Shown in pieces: positions 1 to 5,450 of a stretch of 5,450 nt of DNA. This stretch comes from an uncultured Burkholderiales bacterium. Lineage in GTDB: Bacteria > Pseudomonadota > Gammaproteobacteria > Burkholderiales > Burkholderiaceae_E. The number at the start of each line of letters is the position of its first letter. The stretch's first letter is position 1. The stretch lies in NCBI GenBank assembly GCA_903923345.1, contig CAIXXI010000439.1, forward strand, positions 1-5,450. Reading direction: 5' to 3'. The translations under genes were made by a program, and so were the position numbers. A model generated the notes under the pieces. That model was not told the DNA's origin. It saw nothing but the letters and a program-made list of their open reading frames with translations, and made no database searches.

Positions 1-970
1 CGAGACCAACGGCATTCGCATGCACATTGCCGAGGCCGGTGAAGGCCCGCTGGTGGTGATGTGCCACGGCTGGCCGGAATCCTGGTATTCCTGGCGCCAT
101 CAGATCATTGCGCTGGCCCAGGCGGGGTATCACGTGGTCGCGCCAGACCAGCGAGGCTATGGTCAGACCGACAAGCCCGAAGCCATCGACCAGTACACCC
201 TGTTCCATCTGGTGGGTGATCTGGTGGGGCTGCTCGATGCGCTGAATGAACCGTCTGCGGTGATTGCCGGCCATGACTGGGGCGCGCCAGTGGCATGGCA
301 TGCAGCCCTGCTCAGACCGGACCGATTCCGCGCGGTCATGGCGCTTTCGGTGCCCTTCATGCCGCGTGGCAAGAACAGGCCGACGGCCAACATGCCGCAG
401 ACCGACACCGCGCGTTTTTATCAGCTCTACTTTCAGCAGCCTGGCGAAGCCGAGGCCGAGTTTGAGCGCGATCCGCGTCGAACGATTCGCCAGCTGCTCT
501 ACTGGGGCTCGGGCGATGCGCCGCGCAAGGCGCCGTCGACGATGTCGCCCGGATCCGAGCGGGGGCCGGTTGGCATGGTGCCCCGTGGGGGCGGCTTTCT
601 GAACCCGACGGATGCGCCCGGCCAACTGCCTGGCTGGCTGCTGGAATCCGACATCGATTACTTCGCGGATCAGTTCCGCGGCAGCGGGTTTCGAGGCGGG
701 CTCAACTGGTATCGCAACATCGACCGGAACTGGGAGCTTCTGGCGCCCTGGTACGGCGCCCGGATCAGCGTCCCGGCCCTGTATGTGGCCGGAGATCGCG
801 ATCTGGTTGTGGCATTCGGTGGCATGGACTCGCTGCTGCCTTTGCTCAAGAAATTCGTGCCGCAGCTGCGCGAAACCCTCATGCTGCCCGGGTGCGGGCA
901 CTGGACGCAGCAGGAGCGCCCAGCCGAGGTCAACGAGGCCATGATCCGATTCCTGAAAACGCTGGAATGA
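1..970 (+). CDS. Alpha/beta hydrolase, epoxide hydrolase-like (5' end off window)
   Basis: Probable soluble cytoplasmic hydrolase that opens an epoxide (or a related substrate) to a diol through a covalent aspartyl ester. Numbering from the Met codon at 20, the oxyanion motif H16-G17-W18-P19 is followed by the nucleophile motif GHDWG with Asp86. The cap domain carries Tyr134 and Tyr137 (YQLYF) and Tyr231 (NWYRN), the kind of lid tyrosines that polarise the epoxide in this family. Asp261 (GDRDLVV) and His294 (GCGHW) complete the triad. An Asp nucleophile separates it from Ser esterases; the Tyr pair and HGWPES favour epoxide hydrolase over haloalkane dehalogenase. The frame is open upstream of codon 20 (residues ETNGIR, typical of the family N-terminus), so the Met at 20 is internal and only a few tens of residues are missing. 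The stop is TGA at 968-970. It converges on the minus-strand operon. The substrate is unknown. Confidence 0.9.
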   Translation, partial: ETNGIRMHIAEAGEGPLVVMCHGWPESWYSWRHQIIALAQAGYHVVAPDQRGYGQTDKPEAIDQYTLFHLVGDLVGLLDALNEPSAVIAGHDWGAPVAWHAALLRPDRFRAVMALSVPFMPRGKNRPTANMPQTDTARFYQLYFQQPGEAEAEFERDPRRTIRQLLYWGSGDAPRKAPSTMSPGSERGPVGMVPRGGGFLNPTDAPGQLPGWLLESDIDYFADQFRGSGFRGGLNWYRNIDRNWELLAPWYGARISVPALYVAGDRDLVVAFGGMDSLLPLLKKFVPQLRETLMLPGCGHWTQQERPAEVNEAMIRFLKTLE

Positions 971-985
971 ATCAGCGCCGCGCGC

Positions 986-1780
986 CTAACGACCCTTGAA
1001 GTCTGCGTCGCGCCGCTCCCTGAATGCGCTTGTGCCTTCGGCCAGATCCTCGCTCTGGCCCAGGTCATGGAAGGACGCCGATTCCAGCCGCAAGGCCTCG
1101 GTCATGTGCATGCCCATCGAGCGCCGCACGACTTCCTTGGCAAAGCGCTGAGACAGCGGCGAGCGCGACGCCAGTTTCTGCGCGTACTCCAGGGTGAACT
1201 GGAGCAGCTCGGCGTGCGGGACGATCCGGTTCACCAGCCCGATCCGGAAGGCATGTTCGGCATCGATGCGATCGCCGGACAGAATGATCTCCATCGCATG
1301 GCCCATGCCGACGATCTGCGGCAGTCGGATCAAGCCGCCGTCGCAGGCATGAAACCCCCACTTCGCATCCTGCAGGGCGAACTCGGCATTGGGCGAACAG
1401 AAGCGGATGTCACAGGCCAATGCAAGCTCGAAGCCGCCCGAGATCGCAAAGCCATTGATGGCCGCCACGATCGGCTTGTCGATGTCGAGATTGCGGGTGA
1501 TGCCGGCAAAGCCGGGACCATTGGTGAATTTTGATCGGAACTCCGGGGCCGGTCGGCGCGCGAAATTCATCGTGTAGGTTTTCAGGTCTGCGCCGGCACA
1601 GAAGGATTGCGCGCCGGCCCCGGTGATAACCGCAACCTGCGCCTCGCTGTCGGCATCGAACTCGCGCCAGACTGCCGTCAGCTGGTCATTGGCCTCGAAG
1701 TCCAGCGAATTCATTTTTGCCGGGCGGTCGATGGTGATCAGGCGCACACGACCGTGGCGTTCATATCGGATGTCTGTCAT
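986..1780 (-). CDS. Enoyl-CoA hydratase/isomerase (crotonase) family protein
   Basis: A 264-aa protein of usual crotonase length, expected to be cytoplasmic and to act on an acyl-CoA. The first oxyanion-hole segment is FCAGADLK (60-67) and the second is SGGFELALACD (114-124). Glu118 aligns with the first catalytic Glu of mitochondrial enoyl-CoA hydratase (rat Glu144). The second catalytic position (rat Glu164) is Asp138 in FALQDAKWG, and the usual PGAGG loop reads ACDGG, adding Asp147. It could therefore be a hydratase with altered geometry, an isomerase, or a hydrolase/C-C bond cleaving crotonase; the reaction cannot be assigned. It is the last gene of the operon. Its ATG (1780-1778) overlaps the TGA of the DUF35 gene as ATGA, with only a weak GAGAG upstream, so translation probably depends on coupling. 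The stop is TAG at 988-986. Confidence 0.92.
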   Translation of the reverse strand: MTDIRYERHGRVRLITIDRPAKMNSLDFEANDQLTAVWREFDADSEAQVAVITGAGAQSFCAGADLKTYTMNFARRPAPEFRSKFTNGPGFAGITRNLDIDKPIVAAINGFAISGGFELALACDIRFCSPNAEFALQDAKWGFHACDGGLIRLPQIVGMGHAMEIILSGDRIDAEHAFRIGLVNRIVPHAELLQFTLEYAQKLASRSPLSQRFAKEVVRRSMGMHMTEALRLESASFHDLGQSEDLAEGTSAFRERRDADFKGR

Positions 1781-2124
1781 GGATGGGCTCTCACGGTGAA
1801 TACGGTATCGGCCCCGCTCGCGCTGACCAGGGTCACCTGCGCGCCCATCGAGGCCGGTTGGGAGTCGGGATCAAGCCGACCGGTGATGCGCAGCCCGGCA
1901 TCCAGATCGACGACGACAACCTCATAGGGTGCCCGATCCCGGAACTGAGTCGGTGCGCGTCGGATCGTTGTGTAACTGGCCACCCGGCCTTGACCTTGAA
2001 TCTCGAATGCCTCGAGTTGATCCGACAGGCAGGCTGAGCACACCGTGCGCCCGCGCAGATCGAGCTGACCGCACCGGGCGCAGCGCAGCACGGGCAAGCT
2101 GGGGTTGGATGATGGGGACGTCAT
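1777..2124 (-). CDS. Zinc-ribbon/OB-fold (DUF35-type) acyl-CoA-associated protein
   Basis: A small 115-aa protein with two parts: an N-terminal rubredoxin-like zinc ribbon with Cys15-x2-Cys18 and Cys29-x2-Cys32, then an OB-fold region (about 45-112) beginning GQGRVASYTTIRRAP and continuing through a hydrophobic strand EVVVVDLDAGLRITGRL. This is the DUF35/OB_aCoA_assoc architecture. Family members partner thiolase-fold proteins: in the steroid side-chain aldolase Ltp2-ChsH2 and in archaeal thiolase/HMG-CoA synthase complexes, the DUF35 unit holds CoA substrates or bridges subunits. Here it starts 1 base after the stop of a thiolase gene (TGAGATG), so I infer it is that thiolase's obligate partner. 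It has no enzymatic residues of its own that I can see. It overlaps the crotonase gene by 4 bases. Confidence 0.88.
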   Translation of the reverse strand: MTSPSSNPSLPVLRCARCGQLDLRGRTVCSACLSDQLEAFEIQGQGRVASYTTIRRAPTQFRDRAPYEVVVVDLDAGLRITGRLDPDSQPASMGAQVTLVSASGADTVFTVRAHP

Positions 2125-2125
2125 C

Positions 2126-3286
2126 TCAGGCGCGCCGCTTGAGAATGCTCACGGTGCAGGCCACGCCGGTGCCGCCCAGATTGTGGGTCATCCCGATCTC
2201 GGCATTGCCGACCTGATTCGGATGGGTGCCACGCAACTGGCGCACCACCTCGAAGAGCTGACCGACGCCGGTTGCGCCGACCGGATGGCCTTTGGCCAGC
2301 AGTCCGCCGCTGGGGTTGATCGGGATCTCGCCACCCACCGCAGTGCGGCCCTCAGCGGCCCAGATGGCGCCTTGGCCCCGGGGGACCAGGCCGAGGTCTT
2401 CGCTGTCGACGATTTCAGCCACTGAAAAGCAGTCGTGCAGCTCGACCACATCGATTTCCCTGGGGCCAATTCCAGCCATCGCATAGGCGCGCTGTGCGGC
2501 GGACACGGTGGCGTCGAAGGAGCACAGATCGGGATGGCCTGCGATCCGGGAAGCACCGCGGGTCTGAACCGTGGCCAGGACATCGACCGGAACGCCGGCT
2601 GCTTCACCGCTCAGGTCGCGGGCGATCAGCACCAGTGCGGCGGCGCCGTCACTGGCGGGACAGCAGTCGTAGAGCTGCAGCGGATCACAGATCGAGGCAG
2701 ACGATGCGATCTGCTCGTCGGTGAGCGTTGCACCCATCTGCGCCAGGGGATTGAGCAAGCCGTTGGCCTTGTTTTTCCTGACCACCGCCGAGACCTGTTC
2801 ACGGGTCGTGCCGTATCGATCAGCGTGGATGCGCCAGGCCAGACCGAACAGCCCCGGAAAGGTCAGGCCGCTGGGGCCGTCGTTTTCATTGTCCATGGCG
2901 CAGTTCAGCGCGGCCGTGGTCTGCGCCGTGGGCGCATGGGTCATGGTTTCAACGCCCACCACCAGTGCCGCATCGCACTGGCCGCTGGCGATCGCCATCC
3001 AGGCGTGTCGAAAGGCAATGCCGCCGGAGGCACAGGCGCCTTCCACCTTGGTGCAGGGAATGTTCTGCAATCCCAGCTGGTCGGCCACGATGCCGGCCAG
3101 CACCTCTTTGCCATTGAGTGGGCCGCTGATGAAATTGCCCAGATACAGCGCACCGATTCGGGACCGATCGATTCCTGAATCGACAAGGGCCTGCACGGCC
3201 GCCTGAACGCCGAGCTGTTCGATCGGAATGGTCGGATGCCGACCGAAGGGTGTCGAGCCGATGCCGACAATCGAGACTTCACGCAT
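2126..3286 (-). CDS. SCP2-type thiolase (lipid-transfer/acetyl-CoA acetyltransferase-like)
   Basis: A 386-aa thiolase-fold enzyme expected to cleave (or form) a carbon-carbon bond in an acyl-CoA. Catalytic elements, numbered from the ATG at 3286: Cys85 in ACASGG (nucleophile position), HDCF at 284-287 (replaces the NEAF of classical thiolases and supplies Cys286), GHP at 333-335 within NPSGGLLAKGHPVGATG (His334), and HNLGG at 368-372 where classical thiolases have CxGG. This set marks the SCP2-thiolase/non-specific lipid transfer subgroup; no separate SCP2 sterol-carrier domain follows. The frame stays open upstream to an ATG at 3421, but the start at 3286 is chosen because a strong AAGGAG lies 7 bases ahead and MREVSIVGIG is the normal N-terminal strand. 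It overlaps the ligase stop by 8 bases and is followed by the DUF35 gene after 1 base. Retained Cys residues argue for thiolysis rather than an Ltp2-like aldol cleavage, but that is inference. Confidence 0.92.
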   Translation of the reverse strand: MREVSIVGIGSTPFGRHPTIPIEQLGVQAAVQALVDSGIDRSRIGALYLGNFISGPLNGKEVLAGIVADQLGLQNIPCTKVEGACASGGIAFRHAWMAIASGQCDAALVVGVETMTHAPTAQTTAALNCAMDNENDGPSGLTFPGLFGLAWRIHADRYGTTREQVSAVVRKNKANGLLNPLAQMGATLTDEQIASSASICDPLQLYDCCPASDGAAALVLIARDLSGEAAGVPVDVLATVQTRGASRIAGHPDLCSFDATVSAAQRAYAMAGIGPREIDVVELHDCFSVAEIVDSEDLGLVPRGQGAIWAAEGRTAVGGEIPINPSGGLLAKGHPVGATGVGQLFEVVRQLRGTHPNQVGNAEIGMTHNLGGTGVACTVSILKRRA

Positions 3287-4811
3287 GCGGGTTCTCCTTG
3301 GCAAGCCATTGCCTGAGTTCGGTCTTGAGCACCTTGCCGTAGTTGTTCTTCGGCAACGCCTCGGTGAAGCGATAGGCCTTGGGGCGCTTGAATCGGGCGA
3401 TCTCGGACAGACAGAGTTCATCGAGCACTGCGGGTGTCAGCGCGTGCCCGGCTCGGCCCACCACGAAAGCGATCACCTCTTCGCCCCAGTCGGGATGCGG
3501 GCGACCGACCACCGAGCATTCCAGCACGCCGGGATGACGCAGCAGCACCTCTTCGATTTCGCGGGGATAGATATTGGTGCCGCCGCTGATGATCATGTCC
3601 TTGGAGCGATCCCTCAAGGTGAGGTAGCCGCGTTCGTCCAGGGATCCGACATCACCGGTCCAGAGCCATCCCTCACGCAGTGCGCGGGCGGTGGCGTCCG
3701 GATTGTTCCAGTAGCCCGACATGACGCAGTCGCTGCGCGTCACCACTTCGCCCACTGCGCCAAGCGGCAGATCGATGCCGTCATCGTTGACGACCCTGAC
3801 TTCCACCCCCGTGCGAGCGATGCCGCAGGATCCGAGCCGCTCCAGATGGGACGCGCTGCGATCGCCTTCGTGATCGGCGCGCGAAAGTGCGGTGATGGTC
3901 ATCGGGCTTTCACCCTGGCCAAACAGCTGGGCGAGCCGGGGGCCGAACAGATCGAGCGCTTTGACCAGATCGCTGACATACATCGGCCCACCGCCGTAGT
4001 ACATCATCCGCAGGCCCTCAGCACGCACCCCGGATCCGGCCGCCTGCACGAGACGGGTCACCATCGTGGGAGCAGCGAAGATCGTGACATCCCGATATCG
4101 ATCAAATCCTTCGAGCACCTCCTGAGGATCGAATCCGGGAAGCACCACCTGATGGCCGCCTGCGAACAGGTGGGGCAGGGCATACAGACCCGACCCATGA
4201 GACAAGGGGGCTGCATGCAGTTTGGTGTGACCCGGCTCGATGCGATCCATGTCGGCGTGATAGGCCAGCGACATGAAGGTGAGGTTGCGGTGCGAGAGCA
4301 TGGCGCCCTTGGGGCTGCCGGTGGTGCCGCTGGTGTAGAAGATCCAGGCGATGTCACTCGCTGCAACCGCCTCGCACTGCATGGGCGCAGCCTGAAGCAA
4401 TCGCTCATAGGCCTGGGTGCCAACCACTGACAGGAACGGGGCCGGGCTCAAACCGGGCAATTCGGTCGCGATGCCCTCGACGAGTGACTCGCTGGTGAAG
4501 ATCGCCCGGGCAGCGCTGTCGCGAACGATGTGCACGACCTCCTTGGGATGCAGTTTGGCGTTCACCGGAACGGCGCACAGCCCGGCCGTCCAGCAGGCAA
4601 AGAGCAGTTCTAGGAATTCGGCGCGATTCTCCATGCACAGCACGACGCGATCACCATGAACCAGCCCGGCCTGGCCGCGCATCGCAGCAGCCAATCGTCG
4701 GATCCGGTCGGCGAGCTCACCGTAATGCAATCGGGTGTCGCCGCAGCTCATGGCGATCGCATCGGGTTGGCTGCGCACGCGATTGAAGAGGTACTGCGCG
4801 ATATTCGACAT
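3279..4811 (-). CDS. AMP-forming acyl-CoA ligase (ANL superfamily)
   Basis: A 510-aa cytoplasmic enzyme that activates a carboxylic acid with ATP to an acyl-adenylate and then to the CoA thioester. Motifs in order: the ATP P-loop TSGTTGSPKG (160-169), YYGGGPM (271-277) and GQGES (298-302) in the acyl/adenine-binding core, TGD (385-387) and DRSKD (401-405) at the hinge, GGTNIYPREIEE (410-421), and PKNNYGK (487-493), whose Lys493 is the adenylation-step lysine. All key residues are present and the length is normal. The start is the ATG at 4811-4809, supported by AGGAG 10 bases upstream and by MSNIAQYLFNR as a typical N-terminus. The open frame extends to 5126, but that would run into the divergent amidohydrolase gene and the extra sequence looks noncoding. 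It is the first gene of the operon, so it probably supplies the CoA ester to the genes behind it. Acid specificity cannot be read from the sequence. Confidence 0.95.
   Translation of the reverse strand: MSNIAQYLFNRVRSQPDAIAMSCGDTRLHYGELADRIRRLAAAMRGQAGLVHGDRVVLCMENRAEFLELLFACWTAGLCAVPVNAKLHPKEVVHIVRDSAARAIFTSESLVEGIATELPGLSPAPFLSVVGTQAYERLLQAAPMQCEAVAASDIAWIFYTSGTTGSPKGAMLSHRNLTFMSLAYHADMDRIEPGHTKLHAAPLSHGSGLYALPHLFAGGHQVVLPGFDPQEVLEGFDRYRDVTIFAAPTMVTRLVQAAGSGVRAEGLRMMYYGGGPMYVSDLVKALDLFGPRLAQLFGQGESPMTITALSRADHEGDRSASHLERLGSCGIARTGVEVRVVNDDGIDLPLGAVGEVVTRSDCVMSGYWNNPDATARALREGWLWTGDVGSLDERGYLTLRDRSKDMIISGGTNIYPREIEEVLLRHPGVLECSVVGRPHPDWGEEVIAFVVGRAGHALTPAVLDELCLSEIARFKRPKAYRFTEALPKNNYGKVLKTELRQWLAKENPHA
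3294..3299 (-). promoter_or_regulatory. Ribosome binding site of the thiolase
   Basis: AAGGAG on the minus strand (3299 down to 3294) lies 7 bases before the ATG at 3286. It is embedded in the Lys-Glu codons near the end of the ligase gene (…KENPHA stop). It decides the thiolase start against the upstream in-frame ATG at 3421. Confidence 0.75.
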
Positions 4812-4821
4812 CGGGGGTCTT

Positions 4822-4826
4822 CTCCT
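4822..4826 (-). promoter_or_regulatory. Ribosome binding site of the acyl-CoA ligase
   Basis: AGGAG on the minus strand (4826 down to 4822) lies 10 bases before the ATG at 4811. It decides the start, since the open frame continues 315 bases further upstream without a comparable site before its first ATG that I can support. Confidence 0.7.
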
Positions 4827-4934
4827 GGTCGGCCCGATCGTTGATTTTCGAGATTGCGCCCGAACGACACAGGATAAGCTGCGAGGCCATGGACTCGCGA
4901 AGTCGCGCGCAGCCCTCTGGGGCCTGATCGGGCG

Positions 4935-4940
4935 ATTGTA
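4935..4940 (-). promoter_or_regulatory. Candidate -10 element for the minus-strand operon
   Basis: TACAAT on the minus strand matches the sigma-70 -10 consensus at five of six positions. It would give a leader of roughly 115 bases before the ligase ATG. The matching -35 region is poor; TTGCAA at 4951-4956 is only 10 bases away, too close to be used as its -35. The call is therefore tentative. Confidence 0.22.
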
Positions 4941-4964
4941 GAGGACCCATTTGCAACAGCATGC

Positions 4965-4970
4965 GAGGAG
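4965..4970 (+). promoter_or_regulatory. Ribosome binding site of the amidohydrolase
   Basis: GAGGAG lies 9 bases ahead of the ATG at 4980. This supports that start over the ATG at 4961, which is in a different frame and reads into a short ORF without family character. Confidence 0.7.
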
Positions 4971-4979
4971 ACCCCGAAG

Positions 4980-5450
4980 ATGAACCAGGCATCCCGAACC
5001 CCGACGCTGGGCAGCGTCATTCCGCCCGTCGAATCGTGGCTTGCAGCGCAGACCCAAGAAGACATCATCGAGCCGGACCTGGCGATCGTCGATCCCCACC
5101 ACCATCTGTGGGACCGGGCTGGGCATCGCTACCTGCTCGATGAACTGCTGGCCGACACCGGTTCAGGGCACCGGATCACGGATACGGTCTTCATCGACTG
5201 CATGGCGTTTTATCGTGCTTCAGGCCCGGTGCATCTGCAGCCGGTCGGCGAAACCGAATTCGCCAATGGCATCGCCGCAATGGCCGCCAGTGGGGGGTAT
5301 GGCGACACGCAGGCCTGCGCGGGCATTGTCAGCTTCATCGATCTGACCCTGGGTGATCAGGTGGAAGCCGCGATCGCAGCGCAGATCGCCGCAGGAAACG
5401 GCCGCTTTCGAGGCATCCGGCATGCGGGCGGTTGGGATGCAAGCGATGCG
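4980..5450 (+). CDS. Amidohydrolase-2 family metal-dependent hydrolase (3' end off window)
   Basis: The frame from ATG 4980 stays open to the window edge (157 codons, no stop). After a 32-residue leader the first barrel strand reads LAIVDPHHHLWD (34-45). The HxH pair His40/His42 is the metal-binding signature of the amidohydrolase-2 TIM-barrel family, which includes lactonases, ring-opening hydrolases and decarboxylases. Further strands are visible: TVFIDC (about 68-73), CAGIVSFIDL (about 113-122) and FRGIRH (143-148), the last a common strand motif in this family. The remaining metal ligands and the catalytic Asp would lie beyond the window, so neither metal content nor activity can be judged. 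A GAGGAG at 4965-4970, 9 bases before the ATG, supports the start. It is divergent from the acyl-CoA ligase operon across 168 bases. A role in hydrolysing a lactone, ring or ester intermediate of the same pathway is inference only. Confidence 0.88.
   Translation, partial: MNQASRTPTLGSVIPPVESWLAAQTQEDIIEPDLAIVDPHHHLWDRAGHRYLLDELLADTGSGHRITDTVFIDCMAFYRASGPVHLQPVGETEFANGIAAMAASGGYGDTQACAGIVSFIDLTLGDQVEAAIAAQIAAGNGRFRGIRHAGGWDASDA

Larger units (their letters stand above)
4812..4979. promoter_or_regulatory. Divergent intergenic region, likely promoters for both directions
   Basis: These 168 bases separate the starts of two divergently transcribed genes, so promoters for both should lie here. The only hexamer close to a sigma-70 -10 is TACAAT on the minus strand (4940-4935), about 124 bases before the ligase start; no convincing -35 lies 16-18 bases upstream of it. 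No good plus-strand -10/-35 pair is visible. Inverted repeats present are GCCCGATC (4832-4839) with GATCGGGC (4926-4933), and CGCGA-AG-TCGCG (4896-4907). Either could be regulator half-sites, but short GC-rich repeats are expected by chance. No regulator gene is in the window. Confidence 0.5.

Noticed and set aside
975..985. Small GC hairpin between the convergent genes as a rho-independent terminator
   Set aside because: The stem is only four base pairs and no T run follows on either strand.
1067..1534. 155-codon plus-strand open frame opposite the crotonase
   Set aside because: It is the complement of conserved crotonase sequence; no ribosome binding site or family character is visible.
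2435..3178. 247-codon plus-strand open frame opposite the thiolase
   Set aside because: It is an antisense shadow of the thiolase, with low-complexity composition and no supported start or motif.
3287..3421. 45-residue N-terminal extension of the thiolase from the ATG at 3421
   Set aside because: It would overlap the ligase by over 140 bases, is Arg/Ser/Pro-rich, and a strong AAGGAG marks the start at 3286.
3228..4430. 400-codon open frame on the plus strand opposite the ligase and thiolase start
   Set aside because: Long antisense frames are common in GC-rich genes. The translation has no recognisable fold, is rich in His, Gly, Arg and Ala, and lies wholly over a ligase with every motif intact.
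4841..4878. Plus-strand promoter from TTGATT or TTGCGC with GATAAG
   Set aside because: Spacings are about 26 and 13 bases, outside the 16-18 range for a sigma-70 promoter.
4812..5126. 105-residue N-terminal extension of the ligase
   Set aside because: It would cross the divergent promoter region and overlap the amidohydrolase gene; the extra residues do not resemble ligase sequence, and AGGAG supports the start at 4811.

Overview
The window looks like a catabolic gene cluster from a high-GC bacterium (about 63% G+C in the lines I counted). Gene packing is dense, junctions between same-strand genes are overlapping or near zero, and ribosome binding sites are AGGAG-type. I favour a Pseudomonadota (proteobacterial) host, but the sequence alone does not settle this. 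There are no tRNA, rRNA, insertion sequence or CRISPR features.

Layout. At the left edge is the 3' part of a plus-strand alpha/beta hydrolase of the epoxide-hydrolase type; its start lies off the window. It converges, across a 15-base gap, on a four-gene minus-strand operon spanning 4811 down to 986. In transcription order the operon encodes an AMP-forming acyl-CoA ligase (510 aa), an SCP2-type thiolase (386 aa), a small zinc-ribbon/OB-fold (DUF35-type) protein (115 aa) and a crotonase-fold enoyl-CoA hydratase/isomerase-like protein (264 aa). The junctions are an 8-base overlap, a 1-base gap and a 4-base ATGA overlap, so the genes are very likely co-transcribed and translationally coupled. 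A 168-base divergent intergenic region separates the operon from a plus-strand amidohydrolase-2 family gene that begins at 4980 and runs off the right edge.

How they may work together (inference). The ligase would activate a carboxylic acid to its CoA thioester. The crotonase would hydrate, isomerise or hydrolytically cleave a CoA intermediate. The thiolase, probably complexed with the DUF35 protein, would make the carbon-carbon cleavage. The flanking epoxide hydrolase-like and amidohydrolase-like enzymes fit ring or ester/lactone opening steps. No acyl-CoA dehydrogenase or 3-hydroxyacyl-CoA dehydrogenase is present here, so the pathway is incomplete in the window. The substrate cannot be read from the sequence. 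The most distinctive points are the thiolase-DUF35 pair and a crotonase active site in which the second catalytic Glu position is Asp and a further Asp sits in the neighbouring loop.
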